A DNA stretch of 64,000 nt from Petrosia ficiformis (taxonomy: Eukaryota > Porifera > Demospongiae > Haplosclerida > Petrosiidae): contig OX345651.1 of NCBI GenBank assembly GCA_947044365.1, forward strand, positions 2,591,426 to 2,655,425, given 5' to 3'. This document shows positions 46,904 through 56,677 of this stretch, one piece after another. The first letter of the stretch is position 1. Each line of letters begins with the position of its first letter. A program made the position numbers and the translations under genes. The notes under the pieces are model-generated. The model saw nothing but the letters and a program-made list of their open reading frames with translations. It had not been told where the DNA came from and did no database searches.

Positions 46904-46984
46904 ATGTAGGAATATCAAAACCGAAAAATAAACAAAATTGGAATACAGCAAAATTAAAGTAACCACTTTCAAATACTCCTACAT
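46904..46984 (+). mobile_element. Small MITE (ATGTAGGG family)
   Basis: It runs from ATGTAGGAATATCAAAACC to ACTCCTACAT and resembles 36,201-36,296. Confidence 0.6.
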
Positions 46985-47359
46985 AGTAGATGATAGTACA
47001 TATGCATATGTAAAGGTACACATACATGTATGTAATATACTGTATATATACATGTACACATGTACATGTACAAATGTACATGTACTTGTAGTTTGTTTGT
47101 GTGGTTAAAGTGTTATTAGTATTAACTTATTAACCTTCTTCAATTGTAGTCACAAGGACTGTTCATTTGTCTGTGGTTATTTCCAACCGATAATAACTTC
47201 TATAATTTCTAACAACTTAAACTAGCTTGACATGGTCTGTATGTGGTATACAATGATCTACTCATTGTTTGTTTTTTCATATTTATATTTACATGTGTAC
47301 ATTGGGTTATCTCTTGTTTTCTCAAACATAACCAATACTTTCTTTTATTTGCTCATGGT

Positions 47360-48235
47360 TTAAGATTGCTGTTGGAAGGATTCCCAGGGTTGAATGTTAA
47401 AGCCTTCCTTCCTGAGATCATCCAATCCTTTTTCATTTTTCTTCTTGTGATATTGATAGATTTTTCCATAAAATATGTCAGGTTTTGTTTCACAGGACTC
47501 AAAGTGTTTTATCAAACGCTCTGCACAATGAAAACATGGTGAATTTTTAATCCACAATCCTGTGATGTCCGAAGGATTTGGTGTATCTTCTATAAAAAGA
47601 CTTTCAGCATGTTTTCTTTTAGAACTCCTATAAACTCTTCCTTCATTTGTTCGTAAGACTGTCACACGATTCATCTCATGAGCTAACTCAACTGCCTCAT
47701 CATCTGTATAATCTTTTTGGGAATCAATTGGTTTTACTACTCTTTTATGATACCTACGACGTAACTTCCGTTTATTGGTCTGTAAATCATCCCCCTGTGA
47801 TGTTTGTACTATATTTTTGCTTGTATCATGTAGTATGCTAATGTTTGGTTGTGTATAGCATATCTCATCTTGCCTGTTACTAGTTGCTTGTTTGTTGCAA
47901 ATGTTAAATTTTTCATTTGTTAACGAGTGAGTACCACATTCCTTGACTGATGTTGATGTTTCAGTGTAATCATTCTCTTCTTTTGATCTATCATTGTGAT
48001 CTGTATTAGTCTTAACGTTGTCTACAGTTTGTGTGATTTTATCATTCTGATGTTGTTGAAGTTGTAAAGTTTCTTGTTTATCATTGACTTCTCTCAATGA
48101 TGCTTCATTTTTATGCTCTCCCTTTAGTCCATCAGTGTGTTCTTTGTCGTATTCTTTAGGATAACTAAGGACAGGTCCTACTTCATTCTTTCCTACATGT
48201 ATATGCTTATTACTACAACAGCAATATTGACCCAT
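47360..48235 (-). CDS. AID/APOBEC-like deaminase with acylation-type N-terminus, copy 3 (291 aa)
   Basis: This copy has no transmembrane segment. It begins MGQYCCCSNK, which fits an N-myristoylation site (Gly2, small residue at position 6) followed by three cysteines suited to palmitoylation, an alternative way to reach the membrane. A long polar, probably disordered linker (residues 11-165; Asp, Glu, Asn, Gln and Lys rich, ending in basic NKRKLRRRYHKR) precedes the deaminase. His209 and Glu211 lie in KHAESLF, Cys234 and Cys237 in NSPCFHC. The C-terminus ends soon after FNIQPWESF, about 25 residues shorter than the paralogs, so the last helix is lacking. It is closest to copy 8. The start is chosen at the ATG giving MGQY. 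Confidence 0.85.
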   Translation of the reverse strand: MGQYCCCSNKHIHVGKNEVGPVLSYPKEYDKEHTDGLKGEHKNEASLREVNDKQETLQLQQHQNDKITQTVDNVKTNTDHNDRSKEENDYTETSTSVKECGTHSLTNEKFNICNKQATSNRQDEICYTQPNISILHDTSKNIVQTSQGDDLQTNKRKLRRRYHKRVVKPIDSQKDYTDDEAVELAHEMNRVTVLRTNEGRVYRSSKRKHAESLFIEDTPNPSDITGLWIKNSPCFHCAERLIKHFESCETKPDIFYGKIYQYHKKKNEKGLDDLRKEGFNIQPWESFQQQS

Positions 48236-48660
48236 ACTCTCTATCTGTTTGCTTCTTTCAACTCTTCAAATTGATACTATACAGCAGTATGTGGATAATT
48301 GTCTGCATTATATACTACAGTGATTGCTCAATAAGCTAATCATGATTGCGCAATGATCCAAATCATAATATTCATAATTATAAATTATATTTATTGACAG
48401 AATGATGATTTGTTAAATTGCAGGTTGCTGAGAACCAGAAAAGTCCCTGGTAATTTCCCATTGTTATATTTTTGCATGTCTTTAGTGATTTATCTCTACG
48501 TAGTGTTCTATTTTTAGATTAACCCATGATATCATATTTCTAAAGATCATGTGATGTCATAACAGTAATTATTTCAAAGAAATTATTTTACCAGAAGCCC
48601 AAAACCACTTGAGATGACTTACTATTGAGCAAATGGATATAATTCATTAGTGTATAACTA
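48236..48660 (-). promoter_or_regulatory. Promoter of copy 3 with two C/EBP-type sites
   Basis: ATTGCTCAAT (48,323-48,332) and ATTGCGCAAT (48,345-48,354) lie about 90-120 bp upstream of the ATG. The shared block continues to 48,660. Here the leader sequence (AGAGTTGAAAGAAGCAAACAG) runs straight into the coding exon without the usual donor, in contrast to the homologous 58,366 region. Confidence 0.6.
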
Positions 48661-49010
48661 CATGTAGGAATGTATTCCAGTAATCTACTGTTATCTTGAA
48701 GTGGTTATGTATACATAGTAACACGTCATTTGATAATATTATTATTATACCAGTATCTGACAATTTATTATTGCCAATTGTTGTTTCATAAATTCAAACT
48801 TGTATACAGTATACATGTACATGTATGTACTGTACAAAGTGTACATACATACAATGTATATACAATGTACAATGTATATTGAAAATTGACTAATCTACGT
48901 GTATTACTAAGTTGAAAACAAAACAAAGTTTTATTCTACTAGATGTATATGTATCTACATGTACTGTATCTATCTAGCATCTATCTAACTAGTTTTTTAC
49001 TCATTGTGAT

Positions 49011-49604
49011 CTATCTATGAGCCTCTTGTTTAACATCTCTGAGGTAGTTATGAGTTATACGACTACGTGGACCATGCATCATAGTATGAAGAGTCTGCCA
49101 CACTTCCAACTCAAAACCTTGTTGACATAGATTTTTTAATCCTTCACGATCATCTTGATTATTTGGTCTATATATATGTCCAACATATATTATAGGCTTT
49201 CTATAATGTTGAAAGAAATTTATCAATACTCGTGAACATCCAGCACATGGTGAATTCTTGATCCATATTTTAGTAATTTTATGTGCTTGTGTTTTCCTAG
49301 TAAAGATGAATTCAGCATGTGTGTATGGTGGATCACTATTACTACGATACAGCTTTCCTTCATTAGTTCGTAGATGAGTGACACCATCTTCACTGTGTGC
49401 TATTTGTGCTGCTTCATATTCACTAAAACATCTCTCCTCTTCTCTGTAATGAAATATATATGCATTATAGCTTCCTCGAGATCCCTCAGCATGAGGTTGT
49501 ATCCTTGGTTCATTTTGAGTAACCCATATAATTATTATGCAAACGAACAATACTATCAATACTATCAATAGTATCAGTACACCAATAATAGTTGCACCAT
49601 CCAT
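49011..49604 (-). CDS. AID/APOBEC-like deaminase with N-terminal transmembrane segment, copy 4 (197 aa)
   Basis: Intact. Residues 5-28 (TIIGVLILLIVLIVLFVCII...) form a strongly hydrophobic transmembrane segment after MDGA; TQNEPRIQPH follows. The deaminase starts near EYEAAQIAHSEDGVTH and has the family stretch TNEGKLYRS, His96 and Glu98 in THAEFIF, Cys120 and Cys123 in NSPCAGCS, KPIIYVGHIYRP, DREGLKNLCQQGFELEVW and a C-terminal helix NYLRDVKQEA. A 68-bp intron (49,624-49,691) with TTATTTCAG acceptor and AAGAG|GTAAGTG donor separates an untranslated leader exon (from 49,692) from the coding exon. Copy 9 is its recent duplicate with a nonsense codon. Confidence 0.87.
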   Translation of the reverse strand: MDGATIIGVLILLIVLIVLFVCIIIIWVTQNEPRIQPHAEGSRGSYNAYIFHYREEERCFSEYEAAQIAHSEDGVTHLRTNEGKLYRSNSDPPYTHAEFIFTRKTQAHKITKIWIKNSPCAGCSRVLINFFQHYRKPIIYVGHIYRPNNQDDREGLKNLCQQGFELEVWQTLHTMMHGPRSRITHNYLRDVKQEAHR

Positions 49605-50185
49605 TGAGTAGCTTTGTAGGTAGCTGAAATAATTGTGAAATTAATGTACATATATGTATTCATAAAAGAGTACTATTCATCATTCACTTACCTCTTGCAA
49701 TAAGCCTTGTAAATTAACTTGTAATCTACTACGTAATTGTTTCTCTTCTCATGTACAATGTATCTTCCTGTCTGTAGGTTTGGTTTGACTTTATAATTCA
49801 CCTTGAAACTGTGAATATAATTATAAATATTAATGATAATTATATTCATCGTTTCCAGGTGCTGATTAATCACTTTACTGGGTATTAAATGCACATAGTT
49901 ATTGTATAATATTGTATGTTTAGAATAACTTCAAAAGTACATATACATTTCCAACTGCTTGAAATACCTTGAATTATCAATATGTGTAGTTACATGTACA
50001 CATGTACAATAGAACAAGAAGATAAAGTATCCTTATGATTGTATTCAATTGTGGTATTGTACTGATAATTATTTTTCGTATTTATAATTATATATATTAT
50101 TAATGGAAAGCAATAGTGATGACCTTGCTTGCCATAAAACATCTTTAGATTATACCAAGCAACAAGTGTATATAGAGAAAAAAGT

Positions 50186-50518
50186 ATCCCTATGATTGCT
50201 TTATGGTGTCCAGCATTCAGTAATCATGGCTGACTTTATCATGCCCGAAACACAACAGCCTATTATAGTTATTATTTTGATTATATACTCTGTTTACCTT
50301 TTATAGAACCTTGTAGAACTTAAGAATATATTTCAGGTAGAATAGCTAGCTATTAGTTCCAGTTTCTATGTAAGCTACACAGCAGCTTTCTTTCTGCTGG
50401 CGTGTAGAGCTTGATCGCGCGTTCTTTTTCGCGCCACGCCCATTAATTGACCGAGCCCCCCGGGAATGATGTAACTTCCTTAACTACGTATACAACGCAT
50501 ACTTGCGTAGGTGACACA

Positions 50519-50555
<37 letters not shown>

Positions 50556-50603
50556 ATACATCGAACCCGTGGGAAAGCAATCATAGGGATGGCCCTACGG
50601 GCC
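50186..50603 (+). mobile_element. MITE of the GATTGCTTT family, copy G (best preserved)
   Basis: Inverted ends are ATCCCTATGATTGCTTT and AAAGCAATCATAGGGAT, followed by GGCCCTACGGGCC. An internal (TA)n lies at 50,523-50,552. The paired duplicate at about 62,850 lacks it, so it inserted after the duplication. Confidence 0.88.
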
Positions 50604-51009
50604 ATAAAAATTATACTTTCAAAATATTTCATCAGTATCATGAATACATGAAGTATGTACTTGTATATATCAACTCAATAATATTACTAGAAGAACTAAT
50701 GAAATATAAATTATATATTTATAATAGAAGAGAACATCAAGTACTTACCTTTTGAATAGCTAATAATATAAAATTATCAGATTCTGTTAAATGTTGTTTT
50801 CATGGAACTATGAATATGTGCATATATTAATTAATACATGTACATGTATTTAATTAATTATATTCATGGTTTTACAGAATATATTAGTTTATAAATACAA
50901 GTTAAACTTGTTTATAGCTACACAAATATTTTGACACTTTGGGAATACTCTAAGGCATATCATTATCTTTGCTATTACTCGCACATATTTTACATAAATA
51001 TTCAGATAC

Positions 51010-51890
51010 ACATGTACAAGCCTGAGTATTGGTTGATACATTGTATATCCAGTTACCCACACATGTCAGCTAAGCCTGAGTATTGGTTGATATACCCAGT
51101 TACCCACACATGTCAGCTAAGCAGTATTGGTTAACCCTTAGACTTAGAGGACTGAGCCTGTTTTTCAAAACTCTTCCCATTTCCAACGCTGGCGACTCTA
51201 TTGCATATAATGTGACCACCGTTCACTTTCTTTACCCCAAACTTGGCTCCTTTTCCGACATGGACTACTACTTCCACCAACTTGCTTACTGGGACTCGAA
51301 AGTCCCCAAGCGCTTCGTAGGATCAAATCAAATGCAGTGCTCTCCCTCTTTTGACTTGAACTGGGGCTAACAAAATGACCCCACTGCATGTTGGCACCAG
51401 CTACACCCACGATTTCAGGTTTCACAGCAAGGAAAATGCCTCAGGTACCCACCAGAGTGCGTGGGCGGGGTCAAAAAATGCAAAATTCATTGGCAGCGAG
51501 GGGGCTGTGCCCCCTTCGAATCCCCGCATTAACGGGGGGACACCCCCCTTTAAAATTCCCCCCATGATTGTTATTTAGGCCAAAGGGCGGCTGAAAAACC
51601 ATCAACTTTTTTACCTACGTTCATCAGCTTGTGCCTGATGCCAATTACAACCATTTGGACAGCTTTGTGTAGCTACATGTAGGAACAGACGGCGAGGTGA
51701 AATGTCACATATATGTGACATCAGTCCTCTAAGGGTTAATATATCCAGTTACCCACATGTGTCAGCTAAGCCTGAGTATTGGTTGATATACCCAGTTACC
51801 CACACATGTCAGCTAAGCCTGAATATTGGTTGATATACCCAGTTACCCACACATGTCAACTAAGCCTGAGTATTGGTTGATATAACCAGT
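51010..51890 (+). repeat. 47-bp minisatellite, about 6 units, split by a MITE
   Basis: Units of CAGTTACCCACACATGTCAG plus CTAAGCCTGAGTATTGG plus a GATATAC-type end, at about 51,050-51,130 and 51,737-51,890. The longer array is at 63,276. Confidence 0.9.
51135..51735. mobile_element. piggyBac-type MITE
   Basis: TTAA on both sides (51,131-51,134 and 51,736-51,739) with inverted ends CCCTTAGA...GGACTGA and TCAGTCCTCTAAGGG. TTAA targets with CCC-type ends are the mark of piggyBac. The left end has a 6-bp repeat (CTTAGA). It inserted into the minisatellite and is absent from the 63-kb duplicate. The interior is GC-richer and non-coding. Confidence 0.88.
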
Positions 51891-52070
51891 TAGTTAGAAA
51901 CAGCTAATGATTACTAATCAATTAGAATTATATAGTATTACAACAAGCCTGATGTACATATGTAGGATTAAGATGATAGTGTAATAACTATAAACAAGAA
52001 TAGTGGTTCATTACTAGAGATTCATTTCTATTAATATGATTTAGAGATATGATTTGTACTAGTATATATT

Positions 52071-52682
52071 CTATATAATGTGTTTCTTTTCTTTGATTTT
52101 CATGTAATAGTTACAGGGAAAATCTGCTGCTTTTCTTCTCAAACGTAGCAGATATTTTTGAGTATCCAAGGAACTAGTTTTCGAATTTAGATTGCATAAA
52201 GTTTCCCATACTCGAATATTAAAACCTTTCTTTATCAAACAAATCAATTGCTTGTCATCTTCTTGATTGTGTTTTTGATATATTTCACCTATAAATATAT
52301 CAGGCTTTGTGTATCCCTCAAAGTACGTCTTCAGTTTTCGAGAGCATATTGAACAAGGTGATTTCTTAATCCATAATTCGGTGATATCTTTTCTAATACT
52401 CGTTGTATCCTCCATGAATAGTATTTCAGCATGTCTTCTTAGAGAGCTCAAATAAACTTTCCCTTCATTTGTGCGTAAGATTGTCACACTTTTCATTTTT
52501 TGTGCTAACTTAGCCGCCTCTTCTTCTGTATAGAGTATGTCTAAATGTGAGCTTCTTCGTTTCTTTTTACTCCCTCTTGTGATCCAATTGCAATATTTAA
52601 GTTTTGTTTGTAGTCCATTCCATATCTTTACATTTAATTTGGTACTACAACAGCAGTAGTATACTATTATGAATGTGATCAT
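52071..52682 (-). CDS. AID/APOBEC-like deaminase, short transmembrane N-terminus, copy 5 (203 aa)
   Basis: The open frame extends to 52,706 but the first ATG is at 52,680-52,682, giving MITFIIVYYCCCSTK, a short hydrophobic stretch with three cysteines. With the preceding codons (LELIV) it would be a full transmembrane helix, so a spliced upstream start is possible (acceptor AATAAGAACAG near 52,712). From the ATG, His84 and Glu86 lie in RHAEILF and Cys110 and Cys113 in KSPCSICS. KPDIFIGEIYQ and FNIRVWETL follow; the tail is basic and longer (KIKEKKHII). A leader exon ends at 53,189 (AAGAG|GTAAGTG), so the intron carries the CTGT microsatellite. Confidence 0.8.
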   Translation of the reverse strand: MITFIIVYYCCCSTKLNVKIWNGLQTKLKYCNWITRGSKKKRRSSHLDILYTEEEAAKLAQKMKSVTILRTNEGKVYLSSLRRHAEILFMEDTTSIRKDITELWIKKSPCSICSRKLKTYFEGYTKPDIFIGEIYQKHNQEDDKQLICLIKKGFNIRVWETLCNLNSKTSSLDTQKYLLRLRRKAADFPCNYYMKIKEKKHII

Positions 52683-52774
52683 AACTATCAGTTCTAAGAA
52701 TACCAATTGTATCTGTTCTTATTCTTTCTGTGATTTCTTCCATTGCTTTTGTGTACTAAAAATAAACATTTTGT

Positions 52775-53160
52775 TTGTCTGTCTGTCTGTCTATCTGTCT
52801 GTCTGTCTGCCTGTCTGTCTGTCTGTCTTTGTCTGTCTGTTTGTCTGTCTGCCTGCCTGTCTGTCTGTCTGCCTGTTTGTCTGTCTGTCTGCCTGTCTGT
52901 CTGCCTGTCTGTCTGCCTGTCTGTCTGTCTGTCTGTCTGTCTGCCTGTCTGTCTATTAGGTACACGTAGATAGAAGATTTCTGACAGTCTACTAACAATG
53001 CAGTTCCAATATTATATTTGTAGTAGAAAACCAGTTTAGTTGTCTGTCTGTCAGTCTGTGTACGTGTCTCTCTGTCTGACTGTGTCTGTCTCTCTGACTG
53101 TGTGTATGTGTCTGTATGTCTGTCTGACTGTGTGTGTGTGTCTGTCTGTCTGTCTGTTTG
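52775..53160. repeat. (CTGT)n microsatellite in the copy 5 intron
   Basis: A 180-bp run of CTGT with CTGC variants to 52,955, and a second, less pure run at 53,041-53,160. Open frames here are only repeat artefacts. Confidence 0.95.
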
Positions 53161-53520
53161 TGTTTATCTATTTATAGAAATCACTTACCTCTTACAGTAT
53201 TTCTTGAACAATGCCTAATCTATTCACTAAAGAGATGTCTTTATATAGTGATAATTATATTCGGAATTTTCAGTTGTTTGATGTTTGTCATTCTTTAATG
53301 TCTCTTGTTGATTTGCATGAGTAATGACTATGTGCTTGTGTTATGTATGAGTGACTGTGTGTATATACATATATATTCATGTGTTATTAACTTCAAGAGA
53401 CTAAAGATAAACATTTTATGGTAAATCTACATGTTACAATGTATACACATTATATTGATTATACATGTACCTGTATATACATGTATAATTATAATAATAA
53501 TTGTTATATATAATATATAT

Positions 53521-53556
<36 letters not shown>

Positions 53557-53589
53557 ATGTTTTGATATTTAGTTGTGTCACATGCATTG

Positions 53590-53700
53590 TATGTATTTAA
53601 GGAAGTTGGGGGGCTTGGTCAATTAATGAGCACAGTACATAATGAAGTGCCCTCTATACATTGTACATGTGTGTATAGTCTACAGACCAGAAGGTAGAAT
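53590..53700 (-). mobile_element. MITE of the GATTGCTTT family, fragment H
   Basis: TTTAAGGAAGTTGGGGGGCT and TCAATTAATGAGC match the interior of copies B and G in reverse. Confidence 0.55.
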
Positions 53701-53865
53701 GCAATACTGGTGTAAAGCAAAGTTATAAAATAACATAAAGAAGAGTTGGATTTAGTTGAACTCCATAGGTTATTTGATTTCAGGCCCATACATGTATATG
53801 TACATGGGTAATTTAAGAAAGAAGCTTCTCAATATTTTAAAAATATTTTAATGGCCTCTTACATC

Positions 53866-54738
53866 TAAACCTCAATTCCAACCATATAACTTCGATATCC
53901 TTACATTAGCTTTCAATATCAAATCTCCTAATGACTTTAAGATGAAGGGGAATGTATGCCACAATACCCCCACCTTTTGATGTCGAATGACCTCCATTGC
54001 TGAAGTAGGTACAACACTCTTCAACCATGTTTCACTAACTGTAAAAATAGTCCTAGCTTGTGTTTGGAGTGAGTTAGCAAAAGCATCCCTAATTAGATCC
54101 ATTTTCGGTAACTAATATTAAGATGAGATACATGTACCTTTAAGATGAACTACATGTAATATTAAGATGAGACACTTTTAACATGGTACATGTAGCAGGG
54201 TGGGAAATAAGCCTACAACATCTGGTGAGCAATTCCGTCACCAGTGCTCACCACAGTACAACTAAGCATGCATTGTCATGTCAAAATCTGGTGCTCCTTA
54301 AGCTAATTTTGGTGCTCAGTGGAGCGCTGGAGCACTGTTATTCCCACTCTGACATGTAGTATTCAGATCGAACAGATCATCAAGAGCACAAGCTGATTCC
54401 TCAACACAATTAACCAAATTAGACTCATCAGATGAACTACATGTAACATCACATCCACAGTCACTACTAATAAACCACTGTTCATCAGAGTTGGCATAGG
54501 TCACATAATATACTGTGTTGGTTCGACTTCACAGGATTACTACACTTACCACATGGAAATTGCCATTTTGGATTACCAAGGCCAGGATTTCTTTCTATAT
54601 TACCACATAACAGCTGGTAGTAGATATAACCAGATAACAACGGGAGGTGAAATAGGAGATTTGAGGACCTTTCTGATTCATAGTAGAAAGATACTTACAA
54701 CTACACAACATAAAGCCCGGTTGGACGCCATATTGTAA
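53866..54738 (-). mobile_element. Decayed CR1-like LINE fragment with PHD-type ORF1 and 2A-like stretch
   Basis: On the minus strand the frame reads GYIYYQLLCGNIERNPGL, resembling a 2A-type ribosome-skipping peptide with its final Pro and a key Asp changed. Then FPCGKCSNPVKSNQHSILCD gives the first half of a PHD-like zinc finger typical of CR1 ORF1 proteins. A frame change leads to NSDEQWFISSDC, the finger's end, and an acidic tail interrupted by a hAT MITE. 53,872-54,102 (FTVSETWLKSVVPTSAMEVI) resembles an endonuclease N-terminus, again truncated. It is dead. Confidence 0.7.
54196..54351. mobile_element. hAT-type MITE inside the LINE fragment
   Basis: Ends CAGGGTGGGAA and TTCCCACTCTG with an exact 8-bp target duplication ACATGTAG (54,188-54,195 and 54,352-54,359). 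156 bp. Confidence 0.92.
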
Positions 54739-54832
54739 AAGATAATAATGAATTAAGAGATATTGTGTAGTACATTATTAAGGATATGTTTCTCCATAAT
54801 AATGTCTTTTATTTAATTATTAAAAAACTAAT

Positions 54833-55339
54833 TTATAAAACTGTACACCATCTTTGTTTAATAGTCTCTTGTTTCATTGCTTCAATATATTCATATAGTT
54901 CAGTATTATCTATACCGTACGTTTTATCATGTAAAGATTTCCACACCTCCATCTTAAAACCTTCTCTAATTAAATTCTTCAATCCTTCACGATCATTATC
55001 ATTGTATGGTCTATATATCCGTCCAATGTATAATCTAGGTTTATTATAGTAACGAAAGAAATTGCTTAATATCTGTGAGCAGTGAGCACACGGGAACCTT
55101 TTAATCCATATAGTTTATATTTTGTCTGGTTTGTCTTTTCCAGTAAATACTATCACAACATGTTTGGAGTTTGTACTACGATACAGCTTTCCTTCATTTG
55201 TTAGTAGATGAGTGACATTTTCTTCATCATAAGCTATCTGAGCTGCTTCATACTCTTTATAATATTTAGTTTTGAAAAATATACTGTAGATTAGGATCCA
55301 TATAAGGAAAATACAAGCCCCAAACTCCAAATATGTCAT
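54833..55339 (-). pseudogene. AID/APOBEC-like deaminase, copy 6, stop codon and lost catalytic Glu
   Basis: It has a transmembrane N-terminus (LEFGACIFLIWILIYSIFF), EYEAAQIAYDEENVTH and TNEGKLYRS like copy 4. The zinc His is present but the HAE motif reads HVV, so the proton-shuttling Glu is gone. A TAA follows PDKI (55,115-55,117). Beyond it the same frame continues intact: FPCAHCS, KPRLYIGRIYRP, DREGLKNLIREGFKMEVW. It ends at 54,833. The acceptor GTTATGCAG precedes the start, and a probable leader donor lies near 55,630. Only one stop but a dead active site: either a young pseudogene or a former catalytically inactive paralog. Confidence 0.88.
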
Positions 55340-55915
55340 CTCTGTTCCTGCATAACAAATGTGAATACATTGTAGATATATTATATTGGAATCATTATAT
55401 CTAGTGTGTCGTGTATAGAGGAGTATAAAGTGTTTGTTCCAGCCCTATATTACATGTATGTAAACAGACACATGTAATCAGGCAGCCTAACTTTCGTTTA
55501 CTGGATTTAGTATTGAAACTACCAGTTTTTAAAGTGGGGGAAATCGTAATCAGGCCACAATGTATACATAATTATACATACATGTGTATACATGTATATT
55601 TACTAAAGCTGTGTCTATTTCAGAGAAACTTACTTGTCAGTTCTTGAGTATTTTTTTATTAACCACAATACCTTAGTATAAAATATTTCACCTGTAAGTG
55701 AATTATGAAGTATACACATGTACAAGTGTAGGTGGAGTATAATTTTAATTATATTCATGACATTCTTCTTGTTTATTATAATTAATATATATTTCTTGAT
55801 TACTAAAGTCAAAGTGAAGACTGTAATTACAAAAAGACCCAATTAATCACAAGAAGTTTTAATCCCGGCCTTGTTGTCTTTTTTACACTGTTATTTGACA
55901 CTGTTATTAGACTCG

Positions 55916-56064
55916 CAGGGGTGGATTTAGAGGGGAGGGTCCAGGAAACTACTGGCCCTCCTTCAAACTTTTTTTCATTTTGCTGAGTAAGTAAGCACCA
56001 TGCTCCTCCTATATTACTTTATAACTTTCAAGCTTGTGACTTAAAACTGCTAAATCCGACCTTG
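55916..56064. mobile_element. Probable small MITE
   Basis: CAGGGGTGGATTTAG at the left and CTAAATCCGACCTTG at the right are imperfect inverted ends. No target duplication is evident. Confidence 0.55.
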
Positions 56065-56477
56065 ACTTACATGTATTATCATACAAGTACTTGTATATAT
56101 CCAATGTACATGTACGTGTACATGTACATCGATCTATGTAGCATTGTACATTTTGGGGTTCACTTAAACATTTGAATGAAATGTGATAATTAAAAAAATA
56201 TAGTTCTGTGATGATAATAAATACATATTGTAATAAAAAAAATACATTGACTGTAAATTGAGTATAATAATATAAACATACAATAAGTACATGTTAGATT
56301 TGGAACAAAAACTATATTCTGTTAAATTACATTTACAAACACATGGTTTTTTTTATAAGTCATACTACAGCAACCTTGAATTACATGTACATGTATGTTA
56401 TACACAAGCCTCTCTTTTCATAGGTACACTGTACATGTACATACATGTATATGTGCATGTATATACATGATATTATC

Positions 56478-56490
56478 AGGAAAGAAAGAG

Positions 56491-56525
<35 letters not shown>
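56478..56525. repeat. (GAAA)n microsatellite
   Basis: About twelve GAAA units, followed by an inverted CACCTGAGGCAA / TTGCCTCAGGTG pair at 56,526-56,571. Confidence 0.95.
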
Positions 56526-56677
56526 CACCTGAGGCAATGGAAAAATGAAAAAATGAGAGTTGCCTCAGGTGGGATTCGAACATGCACATGTATATACATG
56601 TACATTGTATGTGTACACGTGTATACATGTACTTCATTATGTATATTCCTTTGGTTTTGTTGTTTATAAATAACAAT

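Larger units (their letters stand above)
48478..52010 (-). repeat. Segmental duplication, copy A (partner 61,097-64,000+)
   Basis: The promoter-block remnant, deaminase copy 4, its 5' region, the 47-bp minisatellite and the following unique sequence are all repeated at 61,097 to the window end. Copy A has two extra insertions (MITE at 50,186; piggyBac-type MITE at 51,135). Confidence 0.92.

Noticed and set aside
51180..51580. Coding frames inside the piggyBac-type MITE
   Set aside because: Overlapping frames of 67-95 codons on both strands have no piggyBac transposase motif; this is a GC-richer non-autonomous interior.
52669..52998. Open frames with CLSVCLSVC or DRQTDRQT repeats
   Set aside because: All frames of a CTGT microsatellite are open; there is no evidence of coding.
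56381..56676. Open frames around the GAAA repeat
   Set aside because: They alternate FLSFFLSF or KERKKERK from the microsatellite; not genes.
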